Counted from the stretch's first letter, positions 26,033 through 35,529 are shown. The stretch is DNA of 64,000 nucleotides from Chryseobacterium lathyri (GCF_003290185.1 NZ_QNFY01000005.1:62001-126000); one strand, 5' to 3'. A program made the numbers and translations. Notes: generated by a model not told the origin, from the sequence alone.

Positions 26033-26047
26033 TTCATTATAGACATT

Positions 26048-28882
26048 ATGGACGCAACACAAGATAAAAGACTCTTTCTCATCGATGCTTATGCGATGAT
26101 ATTCAGAGGATATTACGCATTGATCAGGAATCCCAGGCTCACAAGCAAAGGTGTGGACACCTCTGCTATTTTCGGGTTTACCAATTCCCTGATCGAACTG
26201 ATCAGAAGAGAAAAGCCGACCCATCTGGCCGTTGTTTTTGATGTAGGGCAGGCAAGTGTAAGAACGGATGATTATTCAGATTACAAAGCCAACAGAAGCG
26301 AGACTCCTGAAGCGATCAAAATAGCTGTTCCATACATTCACCGGATATTAGAGGCGATGCATATTCCCATCTTAGGGGTAGAAGGTTATGAAGCAGATGA
26401 TGTGATAGGCACCATTGCCTGCAAGGCAGAAAAAGAAGGGTATACCACTTTCATGGTAACACCGGATAAAGATTTTGCCCAGCTGGTTACAGATAAAATT
26501 AAAATTTATAAACCCGGTTTAAAAGGAGGGGATATAGAAATCCTTGGAGTAGAAGAAGTAAAAGCAAAATACGAGATTGAAGACCCTAAGCAGGTTATTG
26601 ATTTCCTGGCAATGATGGGAGATGCCGTGGATAATATCCCCGGACTGGATGGAGTAGGAGAAAAAACTGCGATGAAATTCCTTAAAGAATTCGGTAATAT
26701 CGAAACCCTGCTGGCCAATACGGATAAGCTGAAAGGAAAGCTGAAAGAAAAAGTGGAAGCTTCAGCAGAACGCGGAATTTTATCCAAAAAGCTGGCAACC
26801 ATCATCTGCGATGCACCTATAGAATTCCATCAGGAACAATATGATCTTGATACCCCGGATTTCGAAAAAGTAAAAGAAGTTTTTGACGAAATAGAATTCA
26901 GGAGATTATACGAAAATCTTTACCGGGCATTTGCTTCTGCACCTGCAGAAACTGTGATCGTAAGTGAGGTTGAAGTAACAAAGACTCCTGCCGGTACCGA
27001 AATAAAAGGACAGGTGATGCAGCTTGACCTGTTTGCCAATTTTGAAGAATTGGATCAGGCGACTTCTACCAAAACTTCCATCGACAAGAACGACCATCTA
27101 TACCAGTTTGTGAATAATCCAAAAGCACAAAAGGTATTGGTCAGTAACCTGTTAAAGCAGAAAGCAGTCTGTTTTGATACAGAAACCACTTCACTGAACG
27201 AATTGGAGGCAGAGCTTGTAGGAATGAGTTTTTCCTATAAAAAAGGGCTGGCGTACTACATCCCGTTATCCGAAGATAAAGGAGAAGTGCTTCAGACCTT
27301 GGAAATTTTCAGACCGTTCTTTGAGAAAGAAGACCTGTTGAAAATTGCTCACAATTTAAAATTCGATTATAAAATATTAAAGCAGTACGATATTACAGTA
27401 AAAGGGGCCATGTTTGATACCATGATTGCCCATTACCTGCTGAATCCGGACGGAAGACACGGAATGGATTACCTTTCCGAAGTCTATCTCAACTATAAAC
27501 CGGTTTCCATTGAAACCATTATTGGGAAAAAAGGAAAGAACCAAGGAACTTTCAGAGATGCGGACCTGAGAACGCAAACCGATTATGCAGCAGAAGATGC
27601 TGACGTAACGTTCCAGCTGTACGAGCTTTTTGCCCCGCAACTGAAAAAAGAAAACCTGGAAGACCTTTTCTTTAAAATAGAAATGCCTCTGATGGAAGTC
27701 CTTGCCAAAATGGAGCTTGCCGGTATTTCACTCGACGAAAAATGGCTGGCCCAGGAAAGTATCGATCTTGAAAATGACCTGAGACAGCTGGAAACCAAGA
27801 TTTTTGAACTTTCCGGAGAAGAATTCAACATGAATTCACCCAAACAGCTTGGAGAAATCCTCTTTGAAAAAATGCAGCTGGACCCCAAAGCAAAGAAAAC
27901 AAAAACAGGACAGTATGCAACTTCAGAAGATGTTCTTCAAAAGCTGAGCTCAAAACATGAGATCATCAAGCATATCCTGGAATACAGGACCTATCAGAAA
28001 TTAAAATCTACCTATGTAGATGCTTTGCCTTCACAGATCGATAAACACGACAGCAGGGTACATACTAATTTTTCCCAGACTACGGCTGCTACAGGACGTC
28101 TGGCAAGTGTAAATCCCAATCTTCAGAATATCCCGATCAGGACACTGCGTGGACAGCAGATCAGAGGAGCTTTTGTTTCAGGAGAAGGGAAAAAAATAAT
28201 TTCTGCCGATTACTCTCAGATCGAACTTCGTTTGATTGCCGAGATATCAGGAGAAGAAAATATGATCAAAGCTTTCCAGGACGGAGAAGATATTCACGCT
28301 TCAACAGCGGCAAAACTGTTCAAAATTCCTCTGGAAGAAGTTTCCAAAACCCAGAGAAGCCAGGCGAAGACCGTGAATTTCGGAATTATTTACGGGCAGG
28401 GAGCTTTTGCATTGGCAGAGCAAACTGGCCTTTCAAGAACCGAAGCCAAACAGATGATCGAAGCCTACTTTGAAACCTATCCGAAACTAAAAGAATATAT
28501 GGCAGAGCAAGTCAGCAAAGCCCGTCAGATAGGATATGTAGAAACAATATTAGGAAGAAAACGTCATTTAAAGGATATTAATTCCAATAATTTCGTGGTG
28601 AGAGGCCATGCGGAAAGAAATGCTGTCAATGCACCGGTTCAGGGAAGTGCAGCAGATGTTGTAAAGCTAGCCATGATCAAAATCGATAAGGAACTTAAAG
28701 AACAGCAGCTGCAGACTAAAATGCTTCTTCAGGTGCATGACGAACTTATATTTGAAGCTCCGGTAGACGAGATTGAAGCAGCTTCAAAACTAATCAGAAC
28801 CGAGATGGAAAGTGCTTTGGAAACACAGGTACCTTTGCTGGTAGAAGTGGGAGTCGGGAATAACTGGCTGGAAGCACATTAA
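26048..28882 (+). CDS. polA: DNA polymerase I
   Basis: A 944-residue repair and Okazaki-fragment polymerase. The 5' nuclease domain (about 1-290) has 'EGYEADDVIGTIA', 'TPDKDFAQLV' and 'MGDAVDNIPGLDGVGEKTA'. A 3'-5' exonuclease domain (about 340-530) keeps the acidic pair in 'CFDTETTSL', so proofreading should be active. The family A polymerase domain (about 540-944) carries 'SADYSQIELRLIAEISGE', 'AKTVNFGIIYGQG' and 'LLQVHDELIFEAP'. The start is the ATG at 26048, because the next upstream option lies inside the -7 box. It is a single gene facing a zinc-ribbon gene across a shared terminator. Confidence 0.97.
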   Translation: MDATQDKRLFLIDAYAMIFRGYYALIRNPRLTSKGVDTSAIFGFTNSLIELIRREKPTHLAVVFDVGQASVRTDDYSDYKANRSETPEAIKIAVPYIHRILEAMHIPILGVEGYEADDVIGTIACKAEKEGYTTFMVTPDKDFAQLVTDKIKIYKPGLKGGDIEILGVEEVKAKYEIEDPKQVIDFLAMMGDAVDNIPGLDGVGEKTAMKFLKEFGNIETLLANTDKLKGKLKEKVEASAERGILSKKLATIICDAPIEFHQEQYDLDTPDFEKVKEVFDEIEFRRLYENLYRAFASAPAETVIVSEVEVTKTPAGTEIKGQVMQLDLFANFEELDQATSTKTSIDKNDHLYQFVNNPKAQKVLVSNLLKQKAVCFDTETTSLNELEAELVGMSFSYKKGLAYYIPLSEDKGEVLQTLEIFRPFFEKEDLLKIAHNLKFDYKILKQYDITVKGAMFDTMIAHYLLNPDGRHGMDYLSEVYLNYKPVSIETIIGKKGKNQGTFRDADLRTQTDYAAEDADVTFQLYELFAPQLKKENLEDLFFKIEMPLMEVLAKMELAGISLDEKWLAQESIDLENDLRQLETKIFELSGEEFNMNSPKQLGEILFEKMQLDPKAKKTKTGQYATSEDVLQKLSSKHEIIKHILEYRTYQKLKSTYVDALPSQIDKHDSRVHTNFSQTTAATGRLASVNPNLQNIPIRTLRGQQIRGAFVSGEGKKIISADYSQIELRLIAEISGEENMIKAFQDGEDIHASTAAKLFKIPLEEVSKTQRSQAKTVNFGIIYGQGAFALAEQTGLSRTEAKQMIEAYFETYPKLKEYMAEQVSKARQIGYVETILGRKRHLKDINSNNFVVRGHAERNAVNAPVQGSAADVVKLAMIKIDKELKEQQLQTKMLLQVHDELIFEAPVDEIEAASKLIRTEMESALETQVPLLVEVGVGNNWLEAH

Positions 28883-28904
28883 TAAAAATAAAGAGATAAT
28901 TAAA

Positions 28905-28939
28905 AAAATAAGGTGAGCTAGTACTCACCTTATTTTTTT
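28905..28939. terminator. Bidirectional terminator between polA and the zinc-ribbon gene
   Basis: AAATAAGGTGAG and its complement pair around CTAGTA, with A and T runs on the two sides. Confidence 0.85.
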
Positions 28940-28943
28940 AAAA

Positions 28944-29537
28944 TTAATTATAAGAGGTAATAATTTGGCTCTCTCCAAAGTAAAAACATGATGCATTATA
29001 ATCATGCCAACATGCCTGATACTGAGTGCCATCTCCATAGTTTGATGTATTTATATTATCAGGTCGTCCACGTTCATAGATTAACATATCATAATGCATT
29101 CCAATCCATATCTTATTTTCAGAAATATTGATACAATCTTCTTTCGACCATTCAGGATGTTTTTTGTAGATTTTCCCAGCTTTTGATTTTAAAAATTTTT
29201 CTTCTTCAATTTTTATTTCCTTATTAATACTATCAATTTTTGCATGGTTTTTAATACTGTCCTCTTTTGAAAGTTTAGTATCAAGGCCTGAGGTGTGCTT
29301 TTCCTCTACCTGTGTTTTTGAGCATTGTCGAGATAAAAATCCAATAAGCAGAAGTCCGAAAAATACTAATAAAATAATTGCACATCCATTATTTTGCTTC
29401 TTAGGCATAGGAGAATTTGGTGAACTTTTATTCACGGGTGCACCCAAACTGTTTTTTATCGAATAACCACATTCGGGGCAAAAACTTACAGTATTATTAA
29501 TGTTGGTTTGGCAGTTTGGACATTTAGTTAGTGACAT
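28944..29537 (-). CDS. Zinc-ribbon membrane protein of unknown function
   Basis: A 197-residue protein. Residues 5-30 form a zinc ribbon with two CxxC pairs ('CPNCQTN', 'CPECGYS'). A membrane helix follows at about residues 50-70 ('CAIILLVFFGLLLIGFLS'), then a charged helical linker and a C-terminal domain at about 130-197 ('WIGMHYDMLIYERGRPDNI') like those found in many small Bacteroidota envelope proteins. The C-terminal part would face the periplasm. A -7 box TAGTTTTG is at 29558-29565. Function is unknown. Confidence 0.75.
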   Translation of the reverse strand: MSLTKCPNCQTNINNTVSFCPECGYSIKNSLGAPVNKSSPNSPMPKKQNNGCAIILLVFFGLLLIGFLSRQCSKTQVEEKHTSGLDTKLSKEDSIKNHAKIDSINKEIKIEEEKFLKSKAGKIYKKHPEWSKEDCINISENKIWIGMHYDMLIYERGRPDNINTSNYGDGTQYQACWHDYNASCFYFGESQIITSYN

Positions 29538-29557
29538 AATTATTATTTTTTGATATA

Positions 29558-29565
29558 CAAAACTA
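29558..29565 (-). promoter_or_regulatory. -7 box of the zinc-ribbon gene
   Basis: On the minus strand TAGTTTTG fits TAnnTTTG, 21 bases before the start codon. No clear -33 TTG is seen. Confidence 0.5.
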
Positions 29566-29638
29566 TTTTGAATTACGTAAAATAATTTACGGGTTTCCGT
29601 AGTATCAAATAATCAGTACAAACTGTAATGCCATTAAA

Positions 29639-29668
29639 ATAAAAGAAGACTAAAAAAATTAGTCTTCT
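29639..29668 (-). terminator. Terminator of the 29861-30439 gene
   Basis: Ten-base arms (29644-29653 and 29659-29668) around a run of A, with T residues following on the minus strand. It lies in an otherwise empty 320-base gap, 190 bases beyond the stop codon. Confidence 0.6.
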
Positions 29669-29860
29669 CAACTTTCTGCATTATACAGAAAATTTGTAAT
29701 CATTTTTCACCTCATTGATTTTACCTTCGTCTCGGTTTTTTTTAAGGTCTGTATGTCAAAAGAATGACGTTTCATTCAATTCAATACCAGATAAAGATAA
29801 GAAGTTTTCACTTCCTGTGAAATACTACTTTTGTATTAATTTAAGAAAGTATTGATTATT

Positions 29861-30439
29861 TTAGGATTCTTCATTTACATCTTTCATTTTGGTCAGGTTT
29901 TCAAGAATATTAGGGACGAATCTTTCAGCAAAACCAGCCAGAAATGACCAGACAAGAAGTTTTGCAAGAGCTGCGGGAATGTAAACGATATAATAAAATT
30001 TATCAGCATTGGGAAACAATGTGCCGCCGATCATTTCACCCATAAAAATCAGGGAAAGAATAAAGGCAAAAACCGCCCCTATGGTTTGTATAGAAATTAA
30101 TTCCTTGATGGTTATTTTATGATCAAAAGAACCTGATCTTCTTGCTCTTGTGATAAGACTTACTGCTGCACCCAAAGCCCCAAAAGAGAAAGCAGCGCTA
30201 AAAATTGCGACTCTTGTAAGCAGTTTAAACTGTCTGGACTCCGCATTGTCCGTCCAGTCTTTTACAACGATGGTTTTTCCCTCTTCATCCATGTTTTCAA
30301 AATTAGAGGAATGAGGCTGGCCTTTCAGATATAAAAAATAAATGAAAGGCAGACATAAGAGAATACTGTACAGGATAGCAGTAACGATAAAAGGACTTGT
30401 ATTTTCCTTTCCTAAAAGTCCGAAATGTAGAGTTTTCAT
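29861..30439 (-). CDS. Four-helix membrane protein of unknown function
   Basis: A 192-residue protein with four likely membrane helices at about residues 17-38, 76-97, 113-135 and 147-170. The second is glycine/alanine rich ('FSFGALGAAVSLI'). A soluble loop lies between helices 1 and 2. I do not recognise the family. It stands in a run of small minus-strand accessory genes and is separated from its neighbours by about 100 and 320 bases. Confidence 0.65.
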   Translation of the reverse strand: MKTLHFGLLGKENTSPFIVTAILYSILLCLPFIYFLYLKGQPHSSNFENMDEEGKTIVVKDWTDNAESRQFKLLTRVAIFSAAFSFGALGAAVSLITRARRSGSFDHKITIKELISIQTIGAVFAFILSLIFMGEMIGGTLFPNADKFYYIVYIPAALAKLLVWSFLAGFAERFVPNILENLTKMKDVNEES

Positions 30440-30538
30440 GATATTGCTGTTTTTAATTCTGTTGTTGTATCTACAAATTTCGAATTATTACAGACACTTA
30501 TCAATTACCCTTTTTCGCTATTTTTCTAATGGAGGATG

Positions 30539-31273
30539 TTATTCATTATTTACAGATCCGTAAACTTTTTGCACAATATCTTCGGGAGAAGATTTTTCAA
30601 ATATGTACCTTTCTTTTTTAAGGTGAAGAGTTTTAGATTCTGATGGCATTTCCTCTTTCATGGTATTTACGGTTTCAAGGATCAGTTTTCCTTTCATAGG
30701 CTCATAATAAAGGGCAGAGTGAGAGCCGGCTCCCATATTGTAAGTCTCAATGTAGGTGAGGATGAGATCTCCGTTCAGGTATTTAAATCTGCTGAACTGA
30801 TTTCCATAGGGCCCGATATCATAAAGGTTAATATTCAGCTCTCCTTTTTCAATGGAAATATCCTCCGGATCATGTATTTTGTAGCCGGCTTCATTATATT
30901 CATCAGGAAGAACTGTATCTGAGATTTTATCAATTATATATGTTTTATCAGTATTTTTTATCAGGATCATCATTTTTCTGGCAGCCAGCGTATCTTCTTT
31001 TTTCCTGATGACAAGAGCCATATCAGAAAGTCCGTCCAGATTAAGGTCTCCCTCCGCATCATACTGGATTTCATATCCTGCAGGAACAAGATCAGCCGGT
31101 TTGTTACTTTTAAAAGAGGCAGTTTGTTCTTCAGAAACCCGATGACTTGCTGTATCTGATTTAATCACTTTTTCTACAGCATTTTTTTTCTGATCGGTAA
31201 CCGGCCTTTTCTCTTTTTTGCAGGAATAGAGCAGGAGAAGAAATAAAACGATTAGAAGGATGATTTTTTTCAA
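30539..31273 (-). CDS. Hypothetical lipoprotein with calcium-binding-like repeat
   Basis: A 244-residue lipoprotein with lipobox Cys at residue 18 (LLYSCKKEK). Around residues 72-90, 'DAEGDLNLDGLSDMALVIRK' resembles an FG-GAP or EF-hand-like Asp-rich loop as used in secreted bacterial proteins. The remaining part is mainly beta. Similar proteins occur in Bacteroidota with no known role. It is separated from the next upstream gene by 58 bases. Confidence 0.65.
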   Translation of the reverse strand: MKKIILLIVLFLLLLYSCKKEKRPVTDQKKNAVEKVIKSDTASHRVSEEQTASFKSNKPADLVPAGYEIQYDAEGDLNLDGLSDMALVIRKKEDTLAARKMMILIKNTDKTYIIDKISDTVLPDEYNEAGYKIHDPEDISIEKGELNINLYDIGPYGNQFSRFKYLNGDLILTYIETYNMGAGSHSALYYEPMKGKLILETVNTMKEEMPSESKTLHLKKERYIFEKSSPEDIVQKVYGSVNNE

Positions 31274-31330
31274 TGGTTTTTGTTTTGTGAGTGTATTAGT
31301 TAAGCCTTCGTATTTTCTTCAAAGCTTTTA

Positions 31331-32077
31331 TTATTTACAATATTCTCTAAGCTCTTTCAAAAGCTGAAGAGGAGCTGTAATCCATTCTGTATCTAAATTA
31401 TAATTAAATTTTAAATTACTTACAGAAGCTAGAAATTCTTTAGCTTTAGCTTCTCCCTCATGCTGTTCAATAAATTTTGCCGTTTGTATATTCCTGACTT
31501 TAGAAATTGCATTTTGATTTTCCAGCATTTTTTCCCAATTGATCATATGTTTCGCAAAGTTATTGGTTCCGTTAATAGTATCGAGATAAACAACAACTTC
31601 CATGACTCTTTCCTGATCGAAGTGAAGCTGAGGTTGTTGTAAATAGTAATCAAGATACTGATTCAGATAGCCAATTGTTTTCTCATTGTTATAAAATGCA
31701 AAAATAAGGGCATAAAGATCGCCCGAATAGCATAACTCGCTTTTAAGGAGATGTACTCCGATGATATCTATCTGGTTTTCATAATTTTTTATAGCAGAAA
31801 GATAAGCTCCTACAGTTCTTGTTCTCCAGTTAAAATCTCCCAAAAGTGTAGCGGTCACTTCTTCAGTAATTTCATCTTTGAGTTCCTTTATATCGGTAAT
31901 CCATGAGCCTGAGGTATTCCATATTTTCATGTAAAATGGTAAAACCCATTTATCAATAAATTCTTGATCCAGCTGAAAATCATTTTGATGACTTTTTAGA
32001 TGGTCAAAAGCAGACTGATGTCGTATTGTGGCGCCTGCTGAATGTAAATTAATTTCGTTCTGTAAATTTTCGTTCAT
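31331..32077 (-). CDS. DUF6000-like protein
   Basis: A 248-residue cytoplasmic protein. The part 'FNWRTRTVGAYLSAIKN', followed by 'LLKSELCYSGDLYALIFAF' and 'LNQYLDYYLQQPQLHFDQE', resembles proteins labelled DUF6000, as far as I remember them. Such proteins often occur as scattered accessory genes. The start is placed at the ATG at 32077; a frame from 32125 would add 16 residues of different character. The context of an Imm22-like gene nearby allows an immunity-type role, but nothing in the sequence proves it. Confidence 0.6.
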   Translation of the reverse strand: MNENLQNEINLHSAGATIRHQSAFDHLKSHQNDFQLDQEFIDKWVLPFYMKIWNTSGSWITDIKELKDEITEEVTATLLGDFNWRTRTVGAYLSAIKNYENQIDIIGVHLLKSELCYSGDLYALIFAFYNNEKTIGYLNQYLDYYLQQPQLHFDQERVMEVVVYLDTINGTNNFAKHMINWEKMLENQNAISKVRNIQTAKFIEQHEGEAKAKEFLASVSNLKFNYNLDTEWITAPLQLLKELREYCK

Positions 32078-32178
32078 CTTTTTTAAATATATCTGAGTAC
32101 ATTCCCATTCAATATTTAATAACAATTTAAACTTAATGAATGAGAAACGTAGGATATCAATTGAATTTTATTCGAGGC

Positions 32179-32631
32179 TTATTTTGTATAAACAACTTCG
32201 TTATCCGTCAAACCATAGATATTACAGTTTTCAGGAGTAAGGTCAATAAGGTCGAAAAACAGATGGAAACTATACGTTCTGCCATTCATAAGCTTGGCAT
32301 ATTGGATTGTTTCTTTGATCGGAATTGTATACCCGTAACTTTCTCCCGGTTTTAGCTTTACTGTTTTTTTTATACAGTCCGTGAAGCAGTCCACATCAGC
32401 TGTATAGTCTATTTTATTTTCCTTTTCCCTGATTTTTACAAGTTGTAGTCTGTAAGGAGAAAAAAATTTGTTGATCTTAATTTTTTTGTTTCCTGTATTC
32501 ATTACAGACAGCTCTACGATTCCTTTTTCCTGCAGATGAGTGGTGCCGGATTCAAGTTTTAACGTACATTTATTCTGTCCAAATACAGTTGATGTATAAA
32601 ATATCAGCAAAATAAATAGAATCTGTTTCAT
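32179..32631 (-). CDS. Small secreted protein of unknown function
   Basis: A 150-residue protein with a signal peptide (about 1-18, ending VFGQ). The mature part is beta-rich with a 'LKPGESYGYTIPIKE' stretch that recalls bacterial immunoglobulin-like or BsuPI-type domains. There are Cys residues near 66, 70 and 138. It is flanked by other minus-strand accessory genes. No family was firmly recognised. Confidence 0.6.
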   Translation of the reverse strand: MKQILFILLIFYTSTVFGQNKCTLKLESGTTHLQEKGIVELSVMNTGNKKIKINKFFSPYRLQLVKIREKENKIDYTADVDCFTDCIKKTVKLKPGESYGYTIPIKETIQYAKLMNGRTYSFHLFFDLIDLTPENCNIYGLTDNEVVYTK

Positions 32632-32778
32632 CAGTAATTTATTAAGCCTAAGATAATTAAAATTTTAAATTGCCGATAAAGTAATTTTGCTGTATGGTCT
32701 TAATTTTCAATAAGGGTAGTTCTTTTTACCGCTTCACGATACTGCAATAATATCTTTACTAATCATGTCATATTTAAG

Positions 32779-32817
32779 AAGGATCACAAAAATCTTCAGC
32801 AGATTCTCATGATCCTT
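32779..32817 (-). terminator. Possible terminator after the Imm22-like gene
   Basis: Outer arms AAGGATCA and TGATCCTT with an inner stem AATCT/AGATT. On the minus strand there is only a modest T tail, so it is a weak candidate. Confidence 0.4.
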
Positions 32818-32841
32818 TATTGAAACCCTTCTCACAGAAAG

Positions 32842-33240
32842 CTAGATATTGTATTCAATTTCACCGATATAATATAATGCATATTCCTCATCATTCACCG
32901 AAACCGGATTGGGAATAGCATGTTTGTTAGCGAAAATAATAGCATTTACCGGAGTTTCCAGGCCGAGCTCGTTGATCTTCTGTTCCACAACGGGAAGCCA
33001 TTGATCAGCATAAGAATAATCGGTAAACTTTTCGTAGATGCCTAAACTTTCATCTTCAAAACCATATTCCAGAAAATCATAATCAAACCATTGGATATGT
33101 TGTGATTCTGCAAATTTTGAAACGTAAAGATCCTCCGTTTCCTCTTCTGTGTAATATTTCTCATCTTCTTCCGCAAAATCATTAAAGGCGTCCTCATTTT
33201 TAAAATATCCCAACCAAAAGTGTGAAATTTCTTTCTCCAT
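32842..33240 (-). CDS. Immunity 22-like protein (orphan immunity)
   Basis: A 132-residue acidic protein. It resembles the Imm22 family: an opening 'ISHFWLGYFKNEDAFNDF', then 'YVSKFAESQHIQWFDYDFLEYGF' and a C-terminal beta part ending 'YALYYIGEIEYNI'. Imm22 proteins protect against toxins of contact-dependent and polymorphic systems. No toxin gene is visible nearby, so it would be an orphan that protects against toxins of neighbours. The next upstream gene, YdeI-like, is 27 bases away, so the two are probably co-transcribed. Confidence 0.62.
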   Translation of the reverse strand: MEKEISHFWLGYFKNEDAFNDFAEEDEKYYTEEETEDLYVSKFAESQHIQWFDYDFLEYGFEDESLGIYEKFTDYSYADQWLPVVEQKINELGLETPVNAIIFANKHAIPNPVSVNDEEYALYYIGEIEYNI

Positions 33241-33267
33241 AAATTATTTTTTAAGTATACTGTATGT

Positions 33268-33825
33268 TTATTTTAATCTCTTTAATTGTTCACTTTCACC
33301 AATAGCCTTTTCCAGTCTGGAAAGCCTTGTTTTTTCCTGTTTTGCACTCATCAGCCAGTGAATGATCGTTCTTTGATAAGACGGGGCCTGTTTTTTGAAA
33401 AAAGCCCAGGCATTTTTATGGGTTTTAAATTGCTTTTCATATGTCGGATCAAGAATGATTTCCTCTTTCTCATGCGAGTAGACTCCCGTTTTATCTTCTT
33501 TTCTTGCTTCAAATGCTTTTTGCCCTTCTAAGGTCATAAGCCCGGCTTTCGTCAGCTCTTCCACTTTTTTTATATTGATGATACTCCAGATGCTATTCGG
33601 TTTTCTTGGTGTAAAACGGTTAGAATAGCTTTCTGCGTCCAAAGATCTTCTCACACTGTCTATCCATCCGAAGCACAAAGCCTGGTCCACAGCTTCAGAC
33701 CAGTTCATAGAAGGTTTTCCACTGTCTTTTTTATAGAAGCCCACCAGAATCTCTTTTTCTTTTGTATGATGCTCCTCCAGCCACTTTCTAAATTCTTCCT
33801 TGGTTGCAAAAAAAGTAGGCGTCAT
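33268..33825 (-). CDS. YdeI/OmpD-associated family protein
   Basis: A 185-residue cytoplasmic protein with the conserved YdeI core: 'EFRKWLEEHHTKEKEILVGFYKK', 'SWNEAVD'-like 'MNWSEAVDQALCFGWIDSV', 'FTPRKPNSIWSIINIKKVEEL' and a helical C terminus. In enterobacteria members are linked to peptide resistance, and elsewhere they are called bacteriocin-protection proteins, but the biochemical role is not settled. It is the first gene of a pair with the Imm22-like gene. Confidence 0.85.
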   Translation of the reverse strand: MTPTFFATKEEFRKWLEEHHTKEKEILVGFYKKDSGKPSMNWSEAVDQALCFGWIDSVRRSLDAESYSNRFTPRKPNSIWSIINIKKVEELTKAGLMTLEGQKAFEARKEDKTGVYSHEKEEIILDPTYEKQFKTHKNAWAFFKKQAPSYQRTIIHWLMSAKQEKTRLSRLEKAIGESEQLKRLK

Positions 33826-33955
33826 CGTGAATCTTTTTATTGAATTAAAGTGTAATATTACAAAACTTTTCTTTTAAACAGTACAATACTGATTCATCAA
33901 AAGACATTAAAATACACTTTTTTATTGTAATTTTATTCAGGTAAAACTCAGTACA

Positions 33956-34603
33956 ATGGAATTCCTTCAGGATCATTATGTCATACAAAATGAGCTGCTG
34001 CTGATACTGATCTCTGTTCTTCTGGGACTTTTGATTGGCGCAGAACGAGAATATCGTAACAAATCGGCAGGTCTTCGGACTTTTATTCTGGTATGTTTCG
34101 GTTCCTGCCTTTTTACCATTCTTTCCATAAAAATAGGCGTTGAAAATCCAGATCGTCTGGCAGCCAATATCATTACCGGAATCGGTTTTCTGGGAGCAGG
34201 CGTCATTTTTAAAGGGGATAATAAGATCGATGGAATTACTACGGCAACCACTATCTGGGCTACCGCTTCAATAGGAATGGCTGTAGGCTCGGGCTATGTT
34301 TACCTTTCACTTTTAGGAACAGTTTTGGTGCTTTTGATCCTGAGTGCACTGATCTTCCTTCAGAATTATATAGACAGTAGTCATAAAATAAGAGAATATA
34401 GAATAACGGTCACCAGATCAGAAGATATTGAGCACTGTGAAAAAATATTTGAAGAACATCATCTGAAACATTTTATGCTGAAAATGCAGTATACACAGGG
34501 AAACCTTTCTATCACATGGAGGCTCACGGGAAAACATACAAAACATGATGAAGTCGTAAAAAGCCTTATTAATGATCCTAAAATTACAGCTTATCAGTTT
34601 TAG
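33956..34603 (+). CDS. MgtC/SapB family membrane protein
   Basis: A 215-residue membrane protein of the MgtC family. Hydrophobic helices cover residues about 12-140, with the family signature 'LLGLLIGAEREYRNKSAGLRT' near the N terminus, 'ANIITGIGFLGAGVIFK' and 'TTATTIWATASIGMAVGSG'. A short C-terminal ACT-like region follows (about 150-215). MgtC proteins affect magnesium adaptation and ATP synthase in pathogens. It has no operon partner. A palindromic terminator is shared with the convergent NlpE-like gene. Confidence 0.9.
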   Translation: MEFLQDHYVIQNELLLILISVLLGLLIGAEREYRNKSAGLRTFILVCFGSCLFTILSIKIGVENPDRLAANIITGIGFLGAGVIFKGDNKIDGITTATTIWATASIGMAVGSGYVYLSLLGTVLVLLILSALIFLQNYIDSSHKIREYRITVTRSEDIEHCEKIFEEHHLKHFMLKMQYTQGNLSITWRLTGKHTKHDEVVKSLINDPKITAYQF

Positions 34604-34610
34604 ATACAAG

Positions 34611-34642
34611 CAAAAAAATAAAGGCTTAAGCCCTTATTTTTT
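34611..34642. terminator. Bidirectional terminator between mgtC-like and NlpE-like genes
   Basis: A palindrome centred on GGCTTAAGCC with A and T runs at the ends and one mismatch. It overlaps the stop codon of the minus-strand gene. Confidence 0.7.
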
Positions 34643-35122
34643 CTTGAAAACATACAGATCCTTGTTAGGTCCGGTTATTTCTTTTCCGTCCATATCCAGC
34701 TGTATAAGAACATTTTCACCTACTTTGTATTTATAGCCGGCACTTTTTCCTTTTAAGGTAATGACACTTCCTGCGGCATCCCATTCAAAAGTTCCTTTAT
34801 CCTGGTTTTTGGAATTTCTCTCAATATATTCCTCAGTGATGCTGAACGTTTTATCATTGTTAATGGTAAGAGATGTTTTAATTCCCGGGCAATCTGCACA
34901 AGGAACTACAGCCTCATACGTTCCCGGCCAGTCAAGAGCGTTTTCCGAAGTATCACCTGGAGCAGAAGGAGTTACTTTTGCAATACTGTCAGAAGAAGGT
35001 GTTTGTACCGTTGCAGAATCTGTTGTCGTATCAACAGTTTCAGGAGTTTTTTCTTTAGGGTTACACGATGTTAAAAATGCAGCAGATGCAATCCCCAGAA
35101 TGAACATTTTGCTATTTACCAT
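34634..35122 (-). CDS. NlpE-like copper homeostasis/envelope lipoprotein
   Basis: A 162-residue lipoprotein with lipobox Cys at residue 20 (FLTSCNPKE), then a Thr/Ser/Pro-rich linker and a single NlpE N-terminal domain. This shows the typical 'GTYEAVVPCADCPGIKTSLTI' motif with a CxxC pair (about residues 76-96). The domain is a small beta barrel that binds copper or senses surface contact in E. coli. The start is placed at ATG 35120-35122; the longer frame would put 19 extra residues before the signal peptide. It is a single gene. Confidence 0.82.
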   Translation of the reverse strand: MVNSKMFILGIASAAFLTSCNPKEKTPETVDTTTDSATVQTPSSDSIAKVTPSAPGDTSENALDWPGTYEAVVPCADCPGIKTSLTINNDKTFSITEEYIERNSKNQDKGTFEWDAAGSVITLKGKSAGYKYKVGENVLIQLDMDGKEITGPNKDLYVFKKK

Positions 35123-35179
35123 GATGAAATAATTTAGATATATTAATAATTTAAGTGCTTTATTTGAAACAAAAACCAA

Positions 35180-35529
35180 GCCATAGAGGGGAATTGGAGG
35201 GTTGTAGAGTTTGAGAGTTTTAGGGTTTGAGAGCTTGATTTATGTTGCTAGTTGACAGTTAAATTATTGAGGAAACACTTTGAAATCTGAAATCTCACAT
35301 CAGAAATCTTGATTCCTGGCTCTTCATTCTGGCACTCCAAAATTCACCACTCACTTACGAAGCAAAATTCACCATTGACATATTCCAGCTCGACCCTGTC
35401 TCAGGTCTCGTGTCTGAAATCTTGGCTCTTGACTCTTGATTCTCGGCTCTTCATTCCTGCCGCTATATTTCCTCGCCCATGTAAGGCATATGTTTAATAT
35501 TCTTTGTAAATTGGGACAAAATTTTGATT
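35180..35529. repeat. Intergenic region with imperfect direct repeats and a dispersed 26-base repeat
   Basis: The 350 bases between the NlpE-like and S46 genes hold repeated stretches such as GGCTCTTCATTC (35317-35328 and 35445-35456), each preceded by a CTTGATT-type run. A 26-base sequence at 35351-35376, beginning TCACTTACGAAGC, recurs exactly at 45121-45146. No reading frame in the region is convincing. The S46 promoter should lie at its end. Confidence 0.6.

Noticed and set aside
26030..26047. Upstream TTG start of DNA polymerase I
   Set aside because: It lies inside the -7 box TATATTTG, so it cannot be part of the message; the ATG at 26048 is used.
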